Shown: positions 8,024 to 20,000 of the stretch, one piece after another | How positions within the stretch are numbered: position 1 is the first letter of the stretch | How the letters are laid out: each line of letters starts with the position of its first letter | DNA from: JAWPMV01 sp039819665 | Lineage (GTDB): Bacteria > Bacteroidota > Bacteroidia > J057 | Length of the DNA stretch: 64,000 bases | Direction of reading: 5' to 3' | Assembly (NCBI GenBank): GCA_039819665.1 | Contig: JBCBRM010000001.1 | Span: forward strand, 62,001 to 126,000 | Program-made: the position numbers and the translations under genes | Notes under the pieces: model-generated | Told to the model about the DNA's origin: nothing | Database searches by the model: none | What the model saw: the letters and a program-made list of their open reading frames with translations, nothing else

Positions 8024-11000
8024 ATGAAAATAGTATTGAGAAATGCATTTGCTTCAGTGAAGACAATACTCCTTCTGGGGGTATTCTTTTCTATGGCAGG
8101 CATTCACCACAGCTATGCTCAAGTTAATGCTAATTTCTCCCTGTCAGCTACTTCTGGATGTAGTCCTCTATCAGTCACAGGTACAGATCTATCCACCGGT
8201 ACGGTAAATAGCTGGTTATGGGCCTTTGGGAATGGAAACACCTCTCGAGTCAATTCGGGAGTAATTACTACCTATACCACTCCCGGAACCTATACCATTA
8301 GCCTTACGGTCAGAGATACCCTGACCGGGGACACAGACACACATACTGAGATCGTTACTGTTTTTGATGATCCCACTGCAGGTTTTACTGCAGATGTAAC
8401 GAGTGGGTGTGCACCCCTGGATGTCAACTTTTCAGATGGAACGACCCCCGGAGATGGAGCCTTGACTTCCTGGCTCTGGGATTTTGGAGATGGTAATTTG
8501 GGGAACACGCAAAATCCGACGCATACCTATGCGTCTTCTGGTGATTATACGGTAACCCTGATTGTTGAGGATGCTAATGGATGTCAGGATTCCCTTGTCA
8601 GAAATGATTATATAACAGTTACCGAACTTGCAACGGTAGATTTTAGCGCGCCAGTTCAAACGGGTTGTGCGCCTCCGCTTTTGGTTGACTTTACAGCCAG
8701 TGTTACGCCGACTGATCCTAATTATACCTACCTATGGGATTTCGGGGATGGAACTACTTCTAATCAAATGAATCCTTCACACTTCTATTCTGCGAATGGA
8801 AGTTTTACTGTTTCTTTGACGGTCACAGATCCGGGGGGCTGTCAAGAGTTGGTTACTAAACCCAATTTTGTCATCATTGATCAACCCGTTGCAAATTTCA
8901 CCGCCTTAAGTACAAGCGTTTGTGCGGGTTCCGTTGTGAGTTTTATCAACAATTCCACGGGAGCAGATTCTTATACCTGGACCTTTGGAGATGGAAATAG
9001 CTCATCGGATTTGAACCCTAACCATACCTATGGGGTTCCCGGGACGTACTCAGTAAGCTTACTTGCTAATAATTCTGCGGGTTGTAATGATGTGGTTGTT
9101 CAGACCAATTTGATCACGGTGAACCCTTCACCGTCTGCTGCTTTTTCGGCTACTAATAATATAGGCTGTGAAATCCCCCTTACGGTCAACTTTACTGATA
9201 ATTCCAGTGCGGGTGTGATTGCCTGGTCCTGGGATCTGGGGAATGGCGTGATTTCTCCCTCACAAGATCCGATTACAACCTACACGAATCCCGGATTTTA
9301 CGATATCAGTTTGACGGTTACGAATACGAATGGCTGTCAGTCTACAGCTACCATTCCCAACTATGTACAGCTGGGAGCACCTGATGCAGAATTTATCGTA
9401 GGACCGACAGAAGGTTGTATGCCCCTGACGGCAAACTTTATTAATACCAGTACTTCTCCTTCAGATCCGATTGTATCCTATGCATGGGATTTTGGCGATG
9501 GTACCGTTTCTGCATTAGCTAGTCCTTCACATACATATACAGCAGTTGGGCTATACACAGTTTCTTTGACAGTAACGACCGCGAGTGGCTGTCAGGATCA
9601 GGAAATATTTGCTCCAATAGAAGTAGGGGAGAGGCCCAATGCAGATTTTAGCGCCAATCCTCGCACGGCCTGTGTAAATGAGCAGATCAATTTCACAGAT
9701 CTCACCTCCGGAAACGTCAGTGACTGGTATTGGGACTTTGGCGATGGAGCCGGTTCAAATCAACCCAATCCTACCCATCAGTATCAGGATACAGGTCTTT
9801 TTGATGTTCGTTTGATTGTTGAATTAAACGGATGTCGTGATACGATTGAAAGACAAGATTACATCCATATACAGGGACCGGTTGCGGCCTTTCTAATGTC
9901 GCCCACAGCGGCTTGTGATCCTCCAACAACGGTAAGCTTTTTTGACAACTCTATCAATGCTAGTACTTATCTATGGGATTTTGGGGATGGCAATACTTCG
10001 ACTTTAGCCAATCCGACGCATACCTATAATACGGTAGGAACCTATACAATTACCCTGACCATTGAAGACAATGTATCCGGTTGTACGGATCAGATACAAC
10101 AGGACCTTCCGGTAACTCGACCGCAGGCAGCTTTTACTGGAGATCTAACAAGAGGTTGTGTAGATATGACCGTCAATTTTACCAATGGAAGTATAGATGC
10201 TTCGGCTTATGTTTGGGATTTTGGAGATGGCAATACTTCTACAGCAGCAAGCCCGACCCATACTTATACAACACCTGGGAATTATACAGTGATGCTTGTC
10301 GCTTCCGATGGAGCCTGTTCTGATACCTTGATTCGAAACAATTATATAGAAGCAGTTGCGACCAATGTAGATTTCTCAGTAGATATAAGTAGCGGATGTG
10401 CTCCCTTGACCGTAGAGTTTACTGACCTTTCGACTCCTTATCCAGGTGCCAGCATAAATAATGTTACCTGGTTATTTGGAGATGGAGGAATTGCCACGGG
10501 AAGTCCAATAACCTATGTGTATAATACAGGAGGGAGTTTCGATGTAACCTTAAGGGTCGAAGATTCTGAAGGATGTGTTACTGAGCTTACTCGATCAGCT
10601 TATATTTCTCCAACTTTGCCAGAGGCGGAGTTTAGTACAACAGATACAGTAGCATGTCCGGGATCCCGAGTTGATTTTACCAATCTATCTCAGGGAACTA
10701 TTGTCAGTTACCAATGGGATTTTGGAGATGGCAGTCCTTTAGCCTCTACTCCTAATCCCAGCCACTTATATACAACAAATGGCTTTTACACGGTAAGCCT
10801 TACTGTTACAGATGTAAATGGTTGTACTGATACAGAGAGCAAGATCAATTTCTTGAACATAGGCAGACCGACCGCAAGCTTTGTTGCAGATAATACGGTT
10901 GCGACCTGTCCACCCATGACAGTTAATTTTACCGATCAGTCCAGCCCCGATGTAGTATCCTGGTTATGGGATTTTGGAGATGGAAGTACTTCTGTTTTAG

Positions 11001-14000
11001 CCAATCCTTCCAAGATTTATACGATACCCGGAGATTATGATGTAAGTCTGATGGTGACGAATGGACAGGGATGTACAGATACGTTATTGATGGATGATCT
11101 GATTGATCTGAATGGTCCCACAGGAGCCTTTACATTTACCCCAAATGAAGGCTGTAGGCCACATACTGTTAACTTCACTGCAAGCAGTCCGACGCCTGGC
11201 TGGACCTATACCTGGGATTTTGGAGATGGAACTGGAGGATCCGGTACAAGTATTAGCCATGAATACCAGACGGATACAACCATCAATCCAATCATGTTTG
11301 TGGAGGATGATCAGGGATGTAGTGTATTGGTTACCAATCCAAATAGTGTAGTGATTCGTCCTCTACCTGAACCCAGTTTCATCAGTAATATTACAGAAGT
11401 TTGTTTAGGGCAGTCTGTAATCTTTACCAATACTTCCACCTCAAAAAGATCTATCACAGACTTTCTATGGGACTTTGGTGATGGAAATACTTCAACAGCT
11501 ATAAATCCTACCCATGCTTATGCAGATACTGGAGTATATGATGTATACCTTCGTTTAACTACAGTTGACGGATGTATAGATACTAGTAGTGTACCGCTTA
11601 CCATAACAGTTACTAATCCTCCTGACGCGATTTTTACCGCAGCTCCCAACTCCGGTTGTGAACCTTATTTTGTTACCTTCACTGAAAGCTCTACCGGAGA
11701 CTATCCTTTAGTTGATTGGGCCTGGAGCTTTGGAGATGGAAATCTGGGAAGCGGACAGGTCATAGCCCCTCATCAATATACTACGGCAGGGAATTATACA
11801 GCTACACTTAGGGTTACAGATAATAGGGGTTGTTCGAGTACCGTAACACAGCCAATTACAGTAAACCCTCTGCCCCCAGTGGAGTTCTCTGCTTTTAGAT
11901 ATGGGTGTGCTCCTATTACCGTAGCGTTTACAGATGAGACTCTTCATCCGTCAGCTTTGGTTTCCTGGTTATGGGATTTTGGGGATGGAAATACCTCTAC
12001 AGTTCAAAATCCAAATCATACCTATACCGCAGATGGTACATACACTGTAAGCCTCACTGCTACTGATATCCATGGATGTACCTTTACAACAGTCAAAACT
12101 GACTATATCAAACTGGAGCATCCTCAGGCAAATTTTGTATCAAATGCTGGGGTTACTTGTCCCCCTCAGGTCGTAAACTTTATAGATACTTCTGTACCGG
12201 ATACCACAGTTACATGGCGATGGGATTTTGGAGACGGATCTCCGGTTTCCAATGCACAGAATCCGACGCATACTTATTATAACAGTCCAGATACCTTTGA
12301 TGTAAGCCTTATTGTAACCAATATTTTTGGCTGTGCGGATACGATCGTAAGACCTCAGCATGTGATCACCTATGAGCCGCCAAATGCTTCGTTCACCATA
12401 TCAGATACATCGGCTTGTGTACCTCAAAATATCGTAGTTGCCAGTACCAGTACCTCCAATGCAAGTGGAGTAGCGATCACAGGGTATTTCTGGGATTTTG
12501 GTACAGGTAGTGGATTAAACTCGCCTACTGCTAGTTTCCTTTACAGCACAGCCGGAACTTATTCAGTCAGTCTGGAGATAACTGATGCAAATGGATGTAA
12601 AGACACTGCAAACAAAGTGGTATACATTCATCCGAATCCGGAGGTTGATTTTATTGCAGGTGATACGGTAGGTTGTGCGGTAACGGCCATTAGCTTTACC
12701 GGAGTATCTACCGGAGTAAATGCACCGGTGCTTTGGGAATGGGATTTTGGAGATGGAAAAAGTGGAACCGGGCAGAATCCTACAAATACCTATTTCAATG
12801 ACGGAACCTACAGTGTAAGCCTGAGAGCGACGGATGCAAATGGGTGTCGGGATTCTGTAACGAAGATAAATTACATCGAGCTCGATCATCCGACCGCAGA
12901 CTTTTCTGTTAGTCAATTGCAGACTTGTCCAGGAACTGCTGTTACCTTCAGTGATCTATCTACCGGAAACTTCCCTATGACTAGCTGGGTTTGGGACTTT
13001 GGGGATGGAAGTCCACTTTCTTTCGCCCAAAACCCCACGCATACTTATACAGCAGGTGGTAACTATACCGTAAGTTTGGTCGTTTCTGATGGAATAAACT
13101 GCCGGGATACCCTTACCAGAAATACATATATACAGGTTTACGATCCGCCCGTGGCTGCATTCAATGTTACTCCAAGTCAGGACTGTATACCGATGAATGT
13201 AGCATTCTCAGATGTCTCAATAAATGGTACAGCAAGTATTATTTCATGGGCCTGGGATTTTGGAGATGGTGGAAATTCTTCGGTACCTAATCCTAGTTAT
13301 TCCTATGCAACTGCTGGAACTTATACGGTAAGTCTGACTGTAATTGATGCTAATGGTTGTCAATCCTCAATTTCCAATACGGTGGAGGCATTGCAAACGC
13401 CTATCGTCGACTTTATCGCTGACCAACCCTTAGGATGTGCTCCTCAGGGAATCACCTTTTCTGATCTCACTGTCAGTCCTTATGTGAAAACTTCCTATCT
13501 CTGGGATTTCGGCGATGGGACAACTTCTACGTCCCCTGGTCCATTCCACCAGTACAATAGCGATGGGGTATATACGGTGAAATTGATTGTGGAAGACCAA
13601 AACGGTTGTAGAGACTCTCTTACTAAAAACAATTATATCCGGCTTTCACATCCGGTATCTAATTTTACCTGGGATGCAACTGAAGTCTGCCCCAATGTAC
13701 CGGTTGGAGTTAGCTTTACAGATACCTCCATTCCTGATACAACCATAGTTGCATATTTATGGGATTTTGGAGACGGAACAACTTCAACTGCCATTAATCC
13801 ATCGCATTCTTATAGTACACCTGGAAATTATAGTGTTTCCCTGCGGGTAATAAATGTGCTGGGATGTACAGACGATACAGTACAGACGAATTTGATTGAA
13901 GTGCTGGATCCACCAGCGACAGACTTCTCTATGACAGATTCTGCCAATTGTACGCCTTTGACCATACAATTCGGAGACTTAACTGTCGCAGGAGATACAG

Positions 14001-17000
14001 CCATTTCCTCCTGGCAATGGGATTTTGGAAATGGTGATTTTTCTTTAAGCCAAAATCCGGTTTACACCTGGAATAATTCGGGAGTTTATACGGTTAGTCT
14101 GATTACGCGAGATTTGAATGGATGTGAAACAACCGATAGTGTACAGGTACATGCTTTCAATATGCCGGAAGCTGAATTTACGGCTTCACAGGAAGTTGGC
14201 TGTGCACCCCAGAGTGTTTCATTCACCAACACCTCTACAGCACCCTATACGCTAACCTTCTTTAAGTGGTATTTTGGAGACGGAGATAGTGCCGTAAATA
14301 TTGAAAATCCAGTCCATGTTTATCCCACAGATGGAGATTATACCGTAACCCTCATTGTCGGGGATGTAAATGGATGTACGGATACTTTGCAAAAGACCAA
14401 TTTTATCCAACTCAGTCATCCTGTTGCGGACTTTAATTTTGATCAAAGCCTGGTTTGTCCGGGTATACCAGTTGGGGTAAGCTTTACGGATGCCTCTATC
14501 CCTGACACCACGCTTACCAGCTGGAGTTGGGATTTTGGAGATGGAACTACTTCCAATCTGCAAAACCCCAGTCATTCCTATAGTGCAGGAGGAACCTTTA
14601 CTGTCAGCCTGATTGTTGAGAACGTCCTGGGATGTAGAGATACATTGATCAGAAGTAGCGCGATTCGAGTACATGATGCTCCCCTTACTTCCTTTACCTT
14701 ATCAGATAGTACAGGTTGTGAGCCGCTCAACGTAAACTTCACCAATACTACCACGACAGTTATCAATCCAGTTGTATCCTGGGATTGGCAATTTGGAGAT
14801 GGAAGTACTTCTTCATTGAATGCCCCCAGCCATGAGTTTGTCAATAATGGAACTTATACGGTTAGTTTGACTGCCACGGATAATGAAGGCTGTACGGCAA
14901 GCTATTTTAAAGATGTGGTGGTATATGAAAATCCTGTGGCCAGTTTTACCGCCAGTGATAGTATTAGTTGTGCGCCGGTTGATATTACCTTTATCAGTAG
15001 TTCTTCAGGATCAGCTGCTTTGGCAGCCTGGCAATGGGATTTCGGAGATGGAAATACATCAACAGCTCCTGTTCCTGTAAATACCTATGCCGCAGATGGT
15101 ATATATGACGTAAGTTTAATAGTAACAGATATCAATGGCTGTAGCGATACCCTGGATAAGCCTCAATATATTAGATTGAGTCATCCAGATGCTGACTTTA
15201 CAGCGGATCTATTTGAAGTTTGTCCAGGCGAAATCATCCAGTTTACAGATATCTCTGTACCAGATACGACATTGGCGACCTGGAGCTGGGATTTTGGAGA
15301 TGGAAACACTTCTTCCGTTCAGAATCCTTCCTATAGTTACTCCACGCCGGGTACTTATACAGTCGAATTGACCATTGAAAATATATTTGGTTGTGGAGAT
15401 ACGGAGACGAAAACTGCTTATATCCGTGTACTCACTCCTCCAACCGCGGACTTTATCGTTGCAGATACCATTGGATGTACGCCATTTCTGGCAACATTCA
15501 CCGACAACTCTCAAGGAAACCCAGATCCAATAGTAAGTTGGCAATGGGACTTGGGAGATGGTACGACTTCAAGTGCGCAGAATCCTTTCATTACCTATTC
15601 GACTCCAGGTGTTTATTCTGTAAATCTGACTGTTACTGATAGTAAAGGATGTACAGCTATAAGCTCCAGGAATATGGAAGCGGCGACTCTTCCTGTAGCC
15701 AATTTTCAGTCAAGTGACTCAGTAGGTTGTGCAGCTTTCATAACTTTTACCGATCAAAGTCTGACAGACTATGGAATTGCCAATTGGATATGGGACTTTG
15801 GGGATGGAAATACTTCTACTCAGCAGAGCCCAACGCATAGCTATTTCGCAACAGGTATTTATTCCGTTTCTCTGATTATTGAGGATGTAAATGGTTGTAG
15901 AGATACTTTAAATAAACCTAATCATATAAATCTAACCCGTCCGGTGGCCCTCTTTGGCCAAAGTCAGGAAACGATTTGTCCAGGAAGTTCGGTAGATTTC
16001 AGAGATGTTTCTATACCTGACTTCCCATTAGTAGGGTGGAATTGGGACTTTGGGGATGGAAATACTTCCTCCAATCGTAATCCTTCCCATGCCTTTACCT
16101 TGCCAGGTGTTTATACAGTAACTCTTACAATTACTAATAGCAAAGGATGTACAGACACTGAAACAAGTACAGTTACTGTACTGAACCCACCGGTAGCTGA
16201 TTTCGGAATACCGCTAGTTCAGGGCTGTGTACCTGTAACTGTAAACTTTGCGGATAGCTCTATTTCAAATAGTGGACCGATTTCAAGTTGGGATTGGGAC
16301 TTTGGAGATGGAAGTACAGGAAGCACCCCTAATATCACCCATGTTTATAATAATCCCGGCACCTACAACATTACTTTGACTGTTAGTGATGGAAATGGCT
16401 GTACAGACGATACCGTTAGACAGCTAATTGTAGATCCTTTACCAACCGTCGCCTTTATCGCAGACCAAACGGTAGGCTGTGCGCCGGAAACCATAAACTT
16501 TATAAATCAATCTACAGGTGTAAATGCGTTGGTGAGTTTCCTATGGGACTTCGGAGATGGCAACACTTCGACAGCAACCTCGCCTTCACATACCTATGCA
16601 AGCGATGGACTTTATACGGTGAAGCTGATTGTAACAGATATAAATGGTTGTCAGGATTCTTTAGTGAGAGTGGATTATATCCGTTTAAGGCATCCACAAG
16701 CTGAGTTTACTTACACCCCTGCAAGAGGGTGTCCGGGAACAGAAGTTCAATTTACAGATACTTCCATTCCTGATACGACCCTGAATTCCTGGTTGTGGGA
16801 CTTTGGAGATGGAACAACTTCAACTCTTAGAAATCCTGCCCACGTTTATGCGAATCCGGGTTTCTATACCGTGAGTCTGACTGTAGGTAACATCCTTGGA
16901 TGTGGAGACACGGAAACAAAAGTGGATATCATAGAAATATTGCAGCAACCAAATGTCTCATTTACACCAGCGGACACGGCTCAGTGTACGCCATTTGCCT

Positions 17001-20000
17001 TGCAGTTTATCAATACTTCCACCCCAGCTACAGCACCCATTATTGGCTATCAGTGGGACTTTGGAGATGGATTTAGTTCCACTCTCCCAAATCCAGCTCA
17101 TACCTTCAATACAGCAGGAATCTATGATGTGCAATTGATTGCAGTTGACGCCAATGGCTGTTTGGATTCAGTAAGAAATCAAATTAATGCAAGGCCACTA
17201 CCTATTCCGAATATTACCGCCAGTGATAGCTTAGGTTGTTCTCCGAAACAAATCAGCTTCTCTGATCAAACGGTTCATAGTGCAGTTATTACCACCTGGC
17301 AATGGGACTTTGGAGACGGAAACACCTCAGTGGTACCTTTCCCGGTCCATACCTATACTGCAGATGGAGTATATAGCGTGAGTCTGACCCTGACTGATGA
17401 GTTTGGTTGTGTAGGGTCTATTACTAAACCTGATTGGATCAATCTTTCGCATCCGGTAGCAGACTTTAATACAAACTCTGTTCAGGTTTGTCCAGGTACG
17501 ATTGTAAACTTCGGTGATCTTTCGACAGCAGATACCACAATAATAGCCTGGGCTTGGGACTTTGGAGATGGAAATACTTCCAATCAGCAAAACCCAATTC
17601 ATACCTATACGACTCAGGGTAATTACAACATCAGCCTTACCGTAACGGATGTTTTTGGTTGTAGCCATACCGAAACGAAAAACAGTTTCATACTGGTACT
17701 GGATGCGCCTAGTGTGAGTTATGCAGTGAATCTGCCAGCTGCTTGTACACCCTTTGAGGTGATATTCACCAACCAATCCACTCCAAATTCAAGCCCGATT
17801 GTCAGCTGGCAGTGGGACTTTGGAGATGGGAATGTGGATAATATTGCTAATCCGATACATACTTATCAGACTCCAGGGGTATATACGCCTGTACTGATAG
17901 TTACAGATGGAAATGGCTGTTCTGCAAGCTTCTCTCGTCAAGTAGAAGCATGGGCGTTACCAGAAGTAGATTTCTTTAGTCCGGATACTCTTGGTTGTTC
18001 TCCCTTGGATGTTGCCTTCTTTGACCAAACCACAAGTAGTAGTTTGATCACCTCCTGGCAATGGGATTTCGGAGATGGAAATTCTTCCAACTCAACTAAT
18101 CCTGTCCATACTTACAGTGCTGATGGCATATATGATGTAACATTGATTGTTCAGGATTTCAATGGATGTACAGACACTCTTGAAAGAGAGCGTTATGTCA
18201 AGCTGACCAATCCGGTTGCAGAGTTTAACTACACACCCAATATCGGTTGTCCCGGTACAGAGGTTCAGTTTACCGATGCTTCCATTCCTGATACGACAAT
18301 TGTACAGTGGAGATGGGACTTTGGAGATGGTGCGACTTCTCTTCAAAGAAATCCCTTGCATACCTACCAGGTACCAGGCGTCTACTCTGTTAGCCTGACA
18401 ATTACCAATGCAATTGGTTGTACGGATATACAGCAGAAGAATAATATCATTACCATAGTTGTGCCGCCGGATGCAGATTTTCAATTACCAGATACCTTGA
18501 GTTGTACTCCTTTTGCGATGCAGCTCAGAGATTTGAGTCAGACCGTATCTGCTCCGATTGTAGATTGGCAGTGGGACTTTGGAAATGGGGATGTATCAAA
18601 TGTTCAGGAGCCAAGCTATAGTTATCTGGTTCCTGGAAACTATACAATAGAGTTAACCGTGATTGATGCAAATGGATGTAGAGACTCAATCAGTAAAGAT
18701 GTAGTGGCAGCTACCGCGCCGGTTGCAGATTTCGAATCTCCTGATACCGTGGGCTGTTCACCACATCAGGTGAGATTTGAAGATCAGTCCAGTGGAAATT
18801 ATCAACTCATAGGATGGGAATGGAACTTTGGGGATGGAAATACTTCTACTCAGAGAAATCCTGTGCATACCTATACTCAGGATGGAAATTATACGGTAAG
18901 CCTGATCGTAACCGACCTCAATGGATGTTCAGATACCCTTATCCGTCAGGATTACATTCGACTCAGTCATCCTCAGGCAGAATTTGTTGCAGATCAATTG
19001 GCGGGATGTGAGAATACGATTGTGAATTTCACTGATACCAGTATTGGCGATACGACTTTGGTTAGATGGAGATGGGATTTTGGAAATGGTATTCAGTCTG
19101 TATTGCAGAATCCTTCACATACTTATAGAACTTTTGGACAGTTTGATGTGAAGTTAGTCGTTACCAATGTGTTGGGTTGTAGCGATAGTGTAACGCATGT
19201 ACGAGAGATCGATATTTACGAGCCACCAGTGGCAGCCTTCAGTGCGACAGACACCATTGGCTGTGTGCCGATTCAGATAGATTTTGAGGACCAAAGTAGT
19301 AGTCCATTTGGTATCGTGAGTTGGGAGTGGTTCTTGGATTCTAATTTGGTGGGACAGACCCAACAGATTTCTCAGTACTTCCCAAATGTTGGAGATTATG
19401 AGTTGAAATTGAGAGTAGTGGATGCGAATGGTTGTGTGGACTCAACGATACAACTGATTCAGGTGAAACCAATTCCAGTTGCAAACTTTGTAGCTTCAGA
19501 TACCTTGGGCTGTGCTGATGAAACGATTGGGTTTACAGACTTGACAGTACATACACCTTCACAATGGCTATGGGAGTTTGGCGATGGAAATACTTCCACA
19601 GAACAGAGTCCGGTTCACACCTATATCAAAAATGGTATCTACAATGTGAAGTTAAGTATCACGGATCAGTTTGGTTGTTCAGATGAGCACGAAAAGATTC
19701 GATACATAGAATTGGAGCATCCTACGGCTGACTTCATTGCGACTTATGATCCGGGCTGTCCTCCACTTCCCGTCAGATTCCGTGCAACAGGCTCCGGTTT
19801 GATGGGAATAGCGAATTGGCGATGGAACTTTGGCGACGGGAATGAAGGAAGTAGTCGATTGGATACGATAGATTATGTTTATCAGACAGCAGGAGTTTAT
19901 GATGTTACCCTGACAGCTACGGATTCACTGGGCTGTTCAGTAACCATCACCAAACCGGATCTGATTGATGTGATTGGCGATATCATTCCTGACCCAATCA

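Noticed and set aside
8120..19978. Could the recurring blocks be a CRISPR array or minisatellite?
   Set aside because: The units are about 250 bp, in frame throughout, diverged at DNA level and conserved as PKD protein domains.
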